From the NCBI GenBank assembly GCA_002049455.2, contig KV918946.1, forward strand, positions 1 through 64,000: a DNA stretch of 64,000 nt, given 5' to 3'. Positions 41,558 to 51,689 of the stretch are shown here, one piece after another; position 1 is the stretch's first letter, and each line of letters opens with the position of its first letter. The DNA is from Porphyra umbilicalis. Its lineage: Eukaryota; Rhodophyta; Bangiophyceae; Bangiales; Bangiaceae. The position numbers were made by a program, and so were the translations under genes. The notes beneath the pieces were generated by a model that had not been told where the DNA came from, searched no databases, and saw nothing but the letters and a program-made list of their open reading frames with translations.

Positions 41558-44500
41558 AGTATACTCTTGATCTGAAAGTTGAATAATGGGCCGACTGGAC
41601 AGAGCCATTTTTCTTTACAGTAAAAACCCAGAGTTCGATCAGCGATATCCCAGGCTCGCCTCGCAGCGGCTTGGCTGAGCACAGCCCGCCCCATGTCGAG
41701 TTCTCGGGGCGCTCATCAGCGCTGTCTCATTGGTTTTGGCCACTCTTAGCTTGCGTACAACCCTTTCGAGACGCACTGGGTTCATCCAAGCAGCATGAAC
41801 AGCTCCGAAGGGACGCCAGACACTTGTGGCATGTCCCGACGAGAACGAACAGCACGCGGTGAGATCGGTCGCTGACGATGCACGCTCACACCGCTGCGCA
41901 TGCCTCCACTGCCGCGTCCGAGTGGCCATGAGTTGCCCATCCGACCATAGAGGTTCAGTACAGCTACCGGTGCTACTTGTGCTTCATGGCGGTCACTCGT
42001 GGTACCAGACGCGACTCAGTCCCAGACGATGTTGCTGTCGTTGTGTTTGAGGGAAACAACAAAGCAATATCAGTGAGAGGCAGGACCAGAAACGCATTTT
42101 TTTTTGTCCTGCGCAGTGCCCACGTTCTCGAAGTGGTACTTTGTCCGCCTTTCCTTTATAGAGGCGGAGTACGGACGAAAAGCGCGAGAGCCGAACCTTG
42201 TGAGGAGAGTTGCGCTGACCCATCTCGTGGTTGTAACCCTTGTTGTGTGGTTCGCCACTCTCCCAGCGCACTCGTTCGAGCGCATCTGAGACCTGGTGCT
42301 CGCGGATGGGCAAGGTGGGTGGTGTGGGTGGGGTGGACGGGCGCGATGGGCAGTGTGAGCGTGCGGTGTCGTTCGGTAGGCGGGTGGCCGTTTCTAGTTT
42401 GGTCGCATCTTGTTGGACCGCCTATCGGCTTTTGTGCGTCTTGTCTTCATATAGTGCAGTATGTACGGCATGAAAACGTGCCTCAGACAAGTATGCGGTC
42501 GTGTGGTGCCGTGTACTCGCCATACCCAGACTGGAAGAATTCGGTAGGCGATAAGACTGGTCCCTGCCAGGCGCATTCCGGGAATAGCTGTTTCATTTTC
42601 ATGATGGTCTTCTTATCCATTTTAACAGTTGCTGCTGTGGGTGGATGCTCGATTTCGGCCGGTTATCTGCGCCGATCCGGGTCTCGCAAATGATATCCCA
42701 TTGGAGATCCGATGGTATTTGTTCCCAAAGAAGACGATGGACCGCGATCCAGGGTCTTCCCGACAACGGGAAACAGTGAATGGTACGGAAGCTCGTCTTT
42801 TTTGCAGCTAACCTCGATGGTGTCGCCGCGGCCATGCATGAGTTAAAGAATTGCCACGAGACGCATCGGCCATATGTGAAGATGAGCGGATTCGACACCA
42901 GGTCTGAATAGGCCACCTGACTACACCGACGCGGCCGTGGCAGAACTCACCGCTGCGCCAGTGCGGCACGCTAGCTTCTCGTGATGAGCACGACCCACGT
43001 CTTGGCGACGAGGGCATCTGACTCCAGACATGGACGGGCGGGTAGTCTGATCGTGTGGCTGCGCAATTTGTGGCAGGCACCGCAACCGGCGGTCTGTGTG
43101 AGCCCGGCGCAGGCTCTATATCCACGGGGTCCTGTCGCTCGGCTCACCAAACCGTCAGCAGAGTAGTCGTGGTGGCTTTGCGGGCCCTCCGCATTTCTGC
43201 TCACACCCTTCTCCTCCCCGACTTCCCGGAAGTGGGCTGAGTGGGAGGTGGCGGAGCGCAGCTGTAGTCTCTCCGTGTCATCGTGCCCTGGTGTCAAAGA
43301 ATGTTGCTGCGTGGCAGCTTTGCGAGCGTGTTGCCCATCCCAGGGCAGTTCTTGTGGAGGGCGCCTTCGTGAACGGAGTGGCGCTGGACGATAGTCGGCC
43401 GGTGCAACAACTGTGTGAGTGTACATATGGGGGGGGGTCTATGTCCCCTTCACCGACCGCGCTCTCAGTCGACAGCAGAGTCCAAGTCTTTTTCTCGCAT
43501 GCGGCCGCGAGATCTGAACATCCCACACGAGACCCACGACGAGCATACCCTACCGCTAGCAGGGCGCGGCAACACGACGCGCCGGGCATTGACCGTCACC
43601 ATTGAGAACGCCATGCGCAAAGCCGGCTTTGGCGACGGTTGTGTTGGTCGACACGGCAGCAGTTGGTGACGCCCCGTGCTCGTGTGGGGTCGTACCACTG
43701 GAGTGAAAGTCTGTCAACAGCTGCGGTTTTTCATGCATTGGTTCATTGCTGGCGAGAGTGGACGGCCCCTGCACCTCGTCAAGCAATACCGGCGGTCACT
43801 CCACCCCCCCACATCGTGTTCCGCCTGCCATAAGTCTTGATGTATGGCGGCGGCGTACACTCACACGCGGAGGTGATTGTGGGACGCACGCATTGCAGGC
43901 ACTGCCACATCCAAGCTCGCGGGGCGGGGGGACCACTGGCAGAGTTGCTGCAACTGGGCGCCGGGCAAGCGGCACAGGGGGGGGGACAGAGGGTTGCACC
44001 AGAAGGAGAGAGACATATGAGAGGCAGGGTCCGAGTCTCGTCTGAAACACGGATCACCAGCGCAACGGCTCGTCGGCGCGCGAAGTCTTCCACAGAAGAC
44101 GACAGCGCAGTCGCCCGCAGAGGATGACACCCGTGGACACTGCGGGATCGTCTCTACAGCCCCACCCTCCCACTGGGAGTCCTCCCCACACCGTCCGCTG
44201 CCTGCTTTTTCCAGCTCTGATTGCCCTGTTGTCCCTCGGCCACGCGCCTGGTATTTTTCTCAAACAGAGGCCTGGAGTGGCCGCAGGTGGCCGCCCCATA
44301 CGGTGCCAGCCGTGGAGGCGTGGCACGCTGGCGAGATGAGGCGCGACAACGGCCACGAGAGCCCGGGAGGGGAAGGGTGCCGGGGAGGACCCACTCCCGA
44401 GATTGCGACACCATTCGAGAGTGTAGGTCGGCGGTCGCTCCCGCGACAGCCGGGCGGCGAGCACCCCCGCTCGCGACCGCAACGCACCGCCGACGGCGGT

Positions 44501-45134
44501 TGGGGCTCCTCCTCACCCCTCAGGCACCACCGGGTGCGGCGGTGGCATCAGCGCAAGCGAATCGCGGCCGCAGCGCCACGGTGGTTGCGGTTGCATCGCG
44601 CACCGCGGCAGACGCGTGGCGATCGCCCGTGTGTCGCCGCCGCCACGGGCGCTGGTGGGGAGTGGGCAAGTGGGAGGGAATGTGAGACCCCAACGAACCC
44701 GGCCGTTGCGCGGGGGTCCCACGGTGGGGACCCCCGCCGACGCACCCAGCCGGGCGTGCGTCGGGCCCCGCGGGCACAGTCCACGGCAGCCGCATGCACA
44801 CGACCGCCGCGCGGCACGCCCGCGCGCGCACGGGGGGGGCCTGGTGCCAGCGCCGCAGTTTTTTTATGCTCCACACGCGGCACCGAGCCGCGGCAGGACC
44901 CCTCTCGAAGCGACGAGCGGGCGTGTACCGCCACAGCAGACTGACGGCCTTGCTTGACCACTCTCCCGGCTCCCCGACTACGCCTTGAGCACAACTGGCA
45001 GGTGCACGCAACGGGCGGGCAACGGTGCGCAGCGCACAAGCCTGCCACGGATGCCAGCGCGGCGGGCGCCCACCGCGGGGGATCCCCACGTCGAGCACCC
45101 CGCCGACGGCGTGATCCCAAACCACAGCGCCCCG
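41558..45134. other. Spacer
   Basis: No gene supported. A short frame near 43499-43668 (RPRDLNIPHETHDEHTLPLA) has ordinary composition but could not be assigned. GC rises after 43.8 kb. Confidence 0.4.
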
Positions 45135-46766
45135 TCAGCGCGGGACGACTCTCCACCCCCCCCCCGCCTCCTTTGGCGCGGGGGGCTCCTCCATGTACCC
45201 AAACACTTCAAACTGGTCGCGCCACGAAGTGTTGACGGCGGCAACCGCCGCCGCCGATAGTGGTGAATGTACGTTCATCTTGCCACCCGCCTGATAGGCG
45301 GCCACGTCCGCAGCGGCGCGCGCATGGACGCCGCGCAGGGCGTCGAGCCCCTCCAGGCCGAGCCCCCTGTACACGGCCGCGAGGGCGCCCACCGGGTCGG
45401 TCACGAGGTCGTCAAAGGCCACCTCGACGAGCCGCCCCGGCACCGCCGCGACCGCCGGGCGGTCGGCCAAGTAGGCCGCCATCGTCGCAGCGTTGAGGTC
45501 GAGGATGTAGGCTGCCGCATCGGCAGCCGACCACCCCGCCAGGCCGACGTGGGGGAATTGGCGGGTGACAAGCGCGATGGAGCTTTGAAAGACGGTGTGC
45601 GGGTGGCGGTGGACGAAGACAAAGCGGGCGCCAGGGAAGAGGCGGAGCAGCAGCGCCATGCGGGCAGTGTGTACGGGGGACTTGAGGAGCAACAGTCGGG
45701 GGGGGGTGCCCGCCGGCGCTCGCCGGGCCGCGTCATAGAGCACCTTGCGACAAAAGTGGGTGAAGGCGTCTCGCCAGCGGGGAAAGGCGGCCGCGCCGGC
45801 GGCGCCGTCAAATGTTTGGTAGGGGAGGAACGTGCGGAAGCGGCGGAGGAAGGCGAGTGCCATGTACGGGGACGCCCCGTGGGAGAGGACGCACGAGGCA
45901 ATCTCATCCTCGCAGGGGGCTGCCGGCGGCGGTGGTGACAAGGGGAGGGGACCAGGGGTAGGGGGCGGGACGGTGCCAGCGGAGGAAGGCGCGAGGGGGG
46001 CGGGCACGGCACGGCAAAAGCGGTACAATGCAAGGGGCATATCAGACAACCAATCAGTTTCCTGTATCACAACGCCACGCACGGCACGCGGCAAAAGCAG
46101 GCACAGACACAGCGCTCGTCTGCCAACAGCCGGGGACGGCGCCACTCAAGTGGGTGGTTGCCCACCGGAGCAAAGCAGTTCAACAATGCATGCAACTGCA
46201 TGTGCAGACGCAAAGAACAGGAAGCATGCACAACCAACCTCACGACCGACACCACTCTACGTACACGTCCAGTCGAGCGCGATGTTGTCCATCGACCGCG
46301 TCGGGCTCAACACCCCCCGCAGCAGCACCGTTTCCAAGCCACGGAGGCTCAGAAAGCACGACGGAAAGCCGACTTGGAAGGTGTCGGGCGTCACCAACCG
46401 CGGGTCCGCCGCCAGCAAGTTGTGCAAGACGGTCGTGCCCGACCGCGGGAGCCCAATGACAAAGATGGGCGATGGGCACAGCGGCGTCGCCGCCACCGCA
46501 CGCCGGTGGAACAGCCAATCGACCGCCGCAAAGACGCCGTTGAGCACTGAAATGGCGGCGAGGAAGAGCAGCCGCGCCGCCACGCCGGGGTGGAGAAGCT
46601 CCACGTCTGCCCAGTGGGCGGCGAGGATCGCCGCCAGGGCGGCGGGCGTCACGCCGGCAAGGGTGTTGTCCGACAGTGAGTGCCAGCGGTAGTCATTGTC
46701 GGGCGTGACCGTCAGCAGCGGGGAGGTGCCATTGGCGGGGTGCGCCGATGGCGGCGGGGGTGTCAT
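45135..46766 (-). CDS. Sulfotransferase (Sulfotransferase_3-like), two exons 46766-46265 and 45919-45135
   Basis: Transfers sulfate from PAPS to an unidentified acceptor. Exon 1 carries a hydrophobic segment (about residues 62-86) and the 5'-phosphosulfate loop GLPRSGTT (105-112). Exon 2 carries LLLLKSPVH (about 242-250) and VHRHPHTVFQSS (about 270-281), the 3'-phosphate-binding region. The join is inferred: donor T|GTACGT at 46265/46264 and acceptor GGCAG at 45920 are phase-compatible. They give ...NIALDWTSPCEDEIASC and a 428-residue protein, in line with the family's conserved acidic PxEDE segment. The 345-bp intron contains an in-frame stop. A hydrophobic N-terminal segment fits Golgi or ER membrane attachment. 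In a red alga, sulfated galactans such as porphyran are an attractive but unproven substrate. Confidence 0.85.
45920..46264 (-). other. Predicted intron of the sulfotransferase gene
   Basis: 345 bp, begins GTACGT, ends in a CT-rich stretch and GGCAG. An alternative acceptor (ATACAG) near 46068 would add a Pro-rich segment (ETDWLSDMPLALY...) to exon 2. Confidence 0.6.
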
Positions 46767-46918
46767 GGCACGCGCGCAGACCGCCGCGGTGCCATCATGT
46801 CGAAACGGATTCCGCGACGGCAGCCGAGGCGCGCTAATAAAACTTCCAGTCGATGGCCTTCAGTCGATACTCTATCTACCACGTGGCATCGTGCGGATCA
46901 ACGCCGGATCATGATAAT

Positions 46919-47050
46919 TATTGTGCTTCTCACAAAAACTGGACCTCGGTGCATCAGCTTCCGTTGCAAAATCACTGTTTCATTGGCTCAGGGGGCGGTT
47001 CATGATGCTGAAGCGGATGTTGCGGACCAGTTTTTGTGAGAAGCACAATA
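46919..47050. mobile_element. MITE B, copy 1 (TA-flanked, 132 bp including TA)
   Basis: Inverted ends TTGTGCTTCTCACAAAAACT...; TA at 46919-46920 and 47049-47050. No coding capacity. Confidence 0.88.
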
Positions 47051-47061
47051 GCGAAGCTTCT

Positions 47062-47194
47062 TATTGTGCTTCTCACAAAAACTGGACCTCGGTGCATCAG
47101 CTTCCGTTGCAAAATCACTGTTTCATTGGCTCAGGGGGCGGTTAATGATGCTGAAGCGGATGTTGCGGATCCAGTTTTTGTGAGAAGCACAATA
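47062..47194. mobile_element. MITE B, copy 2 (133 bp including TA)
   Basis: Same orientation as copy 1, from which it differs by one substitution and one single-base indel. TA at 47062-47063 and 47193-47194. Eleven bases (GCGAAGCTTCT) separate the two. Confidence 0.88.
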
Positions 47195-48110
47195 CCCTCA
47201 ACGACACAGCGCTCTCGCAGAGACCCACGTGGCAAAGGAACCGCCCACTGATTAATTTCCAAGTGGAACCTCTGTGGCACGCCACGTGAAAATGTGATCT
47301 GAAACAAATGGCCCTGCAATCGTGGGCAGAATCGCTGAGGCGACTGAACTGGCAACCCCCCCCCGCAGCTCAACGCCGACCTCAAGGCTTTATCCTGTGG
47401 CTCCTATGGAAGCGACCGAAAACCATGACGCACATGCGCTGCAGCTCACGTGAGCTGTTGAGCCGCTGAGATTTCACACCGTCGCCTCCCTCACCGCCGC
47501 AGACGAGTACACTTGGACACGACGCTCTGTACAACAGTTGTTCTCAAAATAGTCCAGCCACGCAAAGGCATAGGGCATGGGCCAACAATCCTCATGAATC
47601 GTTGAAATCAGCAAAGAGTGAGGGGGGGGGCGCACATGGGCCCGCCTTCAGCTGCCTTGGCGGCACGATTTCCTATCGTGTATACGCAGTTTGTTTTGAA
47701 GCGTGTGCTAGCCGTGCAGAGAGCACTGGAAGAAGTCGGCAGTGTCGCGGAGAAGAATTCATGTCTAGAGCGGGTGGGGTGTAGCCAACGCTCTGGTCAT
47801 GAAGGTCGTGTGCGTTCATAGTGACTCTTCGAGTGCCTTCGCTCGGTTTTTCCTGATTATCATTGAGGATGAAGTCATTTTCGCGAAGCTTCGCTCCCAG
47901 CCCAGCACTCAGTGCAGGGCTTTCTCTGGTTTCTATTGGCAAGTCGTGGTTCTTGTGTGTCGCGAATTCCTCACGAGCTATGCTTCCATTGTCCGCGGTG
48001 GTCAAGGTCCAGAGCCGCTGCACGGGTCTTGTGCGAGTGGATCCCCCCGCGCTGGCATCCCCTCGCCACTGCCGGCGGTCGTCGCTTGCCCCGGACGAGT
48101 CGCTTGTTCT
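47195..48110. other. Spacer upstream of clpP
   Basis: Holds a 16-bp perfect palindrome CAGCTCACGTGAGCTG (47442-47457) with a central CACGTG G-box. No gene seen. Confidence 0.5.
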
Positions 48111-48242
48111 CTCCTCCACGTTCACCGGACGTGTCGCTCGTTCCCTCCTTCACTTCCTCCCCTTACTCTTCCTGTATTTCTCTGTCTATCCCTCAATCTC
48201 CGCGGAGAGCCGGAGCCCCCCTCCCCCCCTGCGAGCATCACG
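48111..48242 (+). promoter_or_regulatory. Pyrimidine-rich leader of clpP
   Basis: TCCCTCCTTCACTTCCTCCC and TCTTCCTGTATTTCTCTG precede the ATG at 48243. Confidence 0.4.
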
Positions 48243-49051
48243 ATGGCCGCCTTTGTGGGCAGCCTCGGCACCTGGGCCGGCCGCGCCGTCGGCGCGCCCG
48301 CCGCGTACGCCCTCCCCGCGACGACTCGCTCCCGCAGCGGGGCGACCCCGTCGACGCCGCGGCCCTATCGGCGGGCGGCCTCCCCCCGGCCGTCGGCCAC
48401 GATGATGGCCCCCCCCCCGGCGGCCCCGACAAGTCCCCCCCCCGCCCGACGCCAACGGTGGCGGTCGGGGACTCGACGATGGACATCTACTCGCGGCTGG
48501 CGCAGGACCGCATTCTCCTCCTCGGCAGCGCCGTGGATGATGATGTCGCCAACCAGCTGGTTGCGCAGCTGCTCTTCCTCGCCGCCGAGGACCCCGACAA
48601 GGACATTACCATTTACATCAACTCGCCGGGCGGGTCTGTCACGGCCGGCCTCGCCATTTATGATACCATGCAGTTCATCCCGTGCGACATCCGCACCATT
48701 TGTTTTGGGACGGCTGCCTCTATGGGCGCCTTCCTCCTGTCGGCGGGCACCAAGGGCAAACGCAAGAGCCTGCCCAACGCGCGCATCATGATCCACCAGC
48801 CGAGCGGCGGGGCGCAGGGGCAGGCGGCAGACCTGGCCATCCAAGCGGGAGAGATTGTGTGGATTCGGGAGCTGATGAACGGGTACATGGCGCAGCAGAC
48901 GGGCCAGTCCATCGACAAGGTTACCACCGACACGGACAGAGACTATTTTATGACGCCGGCGGAGGCGGTGGCGTACGGGCTCATTGACGAGGTGATTGAG
49001 ACCAAGACGCCAACGGCCATTGTGCCCAAGACTATCTTCCTCAACGCCTGA
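48243..49051 (+). CDS. clpP: ATP-dependent Clp protease proteolytic subunit ClpP, nuclear-encoded, organellar
   Basis: Serine peptidase of the Clp machine. The N-terminus ([25 protein letters not shown]) resembles an organelle transit peptide. The frame then shifts by one base at the C4 run 48314-48317, as if one C were missing. It continues as [20 protein letters not shown] to the mature part, uninterrupted to the stop at 49051. The conserved core begins at [16 protein letters not shown]. The catalytic triad is present: Ser in [11 protein letters not shown], His in [10 protein letters not shown] and Asp in [33 protein letters not shown] is the handle-side glycine loop. Length of the mature part (about 200 residues) matches the family. 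Plastid rather than mitochondrial location is likely from the leader but unproven. It is convergent with the coproporphyrinogen oxidase gene. Confidence 0.93.
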
Positions 49052-49671
49052 GGCGGCGCGTGTGCGGTGGGATTGGACCGTATTGTTCTTTTGCTTGTCT
49101 GCTATCGCTGTTGCCGCTGTTCTGATTTCGTATCGCTTTTTCTTTTTTTTGGTCGAACTGCATCAGAACGAAAGGGTAAGATGCATCATCCCTTGGCCAC
49201 TCGTGAGAGAAGAGCAGTTGTAGCACGGAGCGCTATCGTCCGTACAATGCCCACGGATACCAGGGCCTCCGTGTCAAGAACCTGCAGTTTCAGCATGCGG
49301 GGACGACGTACAAAACTCGATGCACCTGTACTGTAGGTGCCAGGGGCACATCCGCAGTTGCTTGCGTCTGCGCAAGCCCCGCTCCAGTAACAGGGGGGCG
49401 CTTGAAAGCACCCTACACCCACCGTCATTGGTCCAAGTCTGGCAACACAGTCTGGCGCTCTGACAATGGCGCGATGCACAGCCGCCACTGGAAGCACACC
49501 ATGTCGAGGGCAAACCCAAAACAAGAGACGCGAAAACGAAAGAACCGCCGCCGCCTAGGTTGAAGGACACTGCCTGAGCCCCCACCCGCAACAAAAGACA
49601 ACCCGAGTACAAAATCGAAACACACACACACAAAACAAAACGGCGCACCGACACGCACCCACCACCCCGCC
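49052..49671. other. Shared 3' region between convergent clpP and CPOX genes
   Basis: 620 bp of moderate GC. Contains T-rich sequence on plus just after clpP (TTTTTCTTTTTTTTGG near 49138) and A/C-rich sequence near 49600-49640. Presumably both polyadenylation sites. Confidence 0.5.
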
Positions 49672-50884
49672 TCACACCCACTCTGGCGGGTTGATCATCG
49701 CCTCGAGCGTCTTCTCCTCCCACGACCCCGGCGCCGGGTGGTGGTCATACTGCCACCGGGCGGTCAAGGGTAACGACATGAGGATGCTCTCAATGCGGCC
49801 GCCCGTCTTGAGCCCGAAAATCGTCCCCCGGTCCTGCGTCAAGTTGTACTCGACGTACCGGCCACGGCGCATCTGCTGCCACTCCCGCTGCGCCTCTGTA
49901 AACGGCGCGTCCTTGCGCTTGGTCACCAGCGGCATGTAGGCGGGCACGACCGCTTCCGTCATGGCCGAGGAAAAGGCAAAGATCTCGTCGGCCGGCCGGT
50001 CGTTGAGGTCGTCAAAAAAGATGCCGCCAATCCCCCGCCGCTCCCCCCGGTGGGGAATGTAAAAGTACTCGTCGCACCACTTTTTAAACTTGGGGTAGTA
50101 GTCCGCGTCGTGCACATCAGCGGCGGCCTTGAGGGTGCCGTGAAAGTGCGCCGCGTCCTCCTCAAACAGGTACGAGGGCGTCAAGTCGGTGCCGCCACCA
50201 AACCACCACAGCCCGCGGTCCGTCTCAAAGTAGCGGTAGTTAAAGTGCATCGTCGGCGCCATGGGGTTGTGCGGGTGCATCACCGACGAGATGCCGGCGG
50301 CAAAAAAGGGCACCGGCTCCCCCGGCTTGTAGCCGACATCCCGCGTCACGCCGCGGGCCGAGGCGGACTTGACCGCCTCGGGCGGCATCGTGCCGTACAC
50401 GACCGACACGTTGACGCCCGCCTTTTCAAACACCGACCCGTTTTGGATGACGCGCGAGATGCCCCCACCCCCGTTTTCGCGCACCCACGCGTCCTCGTGA
50501 AAGGTGCCGGTGCCGTCGACCGCCTCAACGGCGTCGCAGATGCGGTCTTGGGCGGCGCGGATCATGGCCTCAAAGCGCTCCCGCATCGTGCCGCCGTCGG
50601 CGGCGCCGGCATCGTCGTCGCGGACGAGCGACGCGGGCTTGTCCGTCACGGGCACGTGGTCGGTAAAGTTGGGACCGGCGCCGCCGCCGCCGGGCTTGGC
50701 AACGGTCATGGCCGCCGCCGCGCGGCGGCGGTGGGGGGTGGGGGGGACGGGGGGGTGCCGCCGCTCCGGCGGCGGCGGCGGGGACGCGGGTGCACACGGG
50801 CGCGCCCGTGAAAGCCGAGGGGGGGGCGCCCGCCGCCAGCAGGGGGGCGGCTGGCGCAAACGCCAGGCCGCGCGGGTGCCCCAT
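49672..50884 (-). CDS. CPOX: Coproporphyrinogen III oxidase (oxygen-dependent, HemF type)
   Basis: Oxidatively decarboxylates coproporphyrinogen III to protoporphyrinogen IX in haem and chlorophyll synthesis. From the Met at 50709 (MTVAKPGG) to the stop at 49672 the frame is continuous (345 codons). It carries the family landmarks: [39 protein letters not shown] (with the catalytic His region), [78 protein letters not shown] and the ending [10 protein letters not shown] plausible plastid leader starts at 50884 ([20 protein letters not shown]). It is out of phase with the mature part by an amount equal to two missing bases; several C runs lie between. The leader assignment is therefore provisional, the enzyme assignment is not. 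Confidence 0.95.
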
Positions 50885-50980
50885 GGCGCCAAACACCGGG
50901 GCAAGGGAGCAGGACGGGAGAGGAAGGGAAGAGGATGGGGAGGGCCGTAGGGAGGGACAATGGCGACAGCAACGCCAAGC
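50885..50980 (-). promoter_or_regulatory. Pyrimidine-rich leader of CPOX
   Basis: On the minus strand CATCCTCTTCCCTTCCTCTC and neighbouring C/T-rich sequence lead up to GGCGCCATGG. Confidence 0.4.
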
Positions 50981-51689
50981 AAACAGCAGCAGAAACACGA
51001 CCGCGGCCGTAGCCGACGGCGCAGTGGCGGGAGAACTGCAAAAAAGGTGTTGGAAGAAGACCGAGGTCCGCGCCCGGCGTCGGGCGTCGTGGCGCCGCCC
51101 GGGCGTCTGGCCGCCACGCCCCGTGCCGCGGGGGGGGGGGGGGGGTCGGTGGCGCGGGGGGTTTGCGCTCGCAGTCCCGCCCGTGGGTGGGATCTCCTCA
51201 CCTCGCCCCGTCAACGGCGATCGTGATCCGCTTGGCCGAATCGATCGGGTAGGCCCCGCGCAGATGCACAAAGTACGTCTTGACAACTACAGTGAGTGCT
51301 CGCAAAATAGATTGGGGGTGATTGAGCAAGGCCCTTGCCAGTTTTTCACATGTGCCCCCCCCTGGACGACCTGGAAACAGAGGTCTTTTTTAGAAACGAC
51401 CTTTTGGTCGGCGATCTTTTGGCGAAAAAGACCTGCAAGGCCTTGCCGCACCAGGGACGACGGGGGACTCGACCGTGGACACTGGCGACCGACCGCTCGC
51501 TGGCCGTGGCGTCCACCCCGGTGGCGCGGGCGCGCGGCGCACTTCCGGGCTTGGGCGCGACCGCCGGTCGCGCCACGCGCCCGCGCCCCCACCCCCCCAC
51601 CGACGCGCACCGCCCGAGCGCACAGGCAACCGTCTTTTTCCCTTCGCACCCCCCCCCCCCCCTCCCCCCCCCCCCCCCTCCACCCACCC
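50981..51689. other. Spacer between CPOX and the next minus-strand gene
   Basis: Moderate-GC section at 51250-51480; a C-rich tract begins about 51650. No gene supported. Confidence 0.4.
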
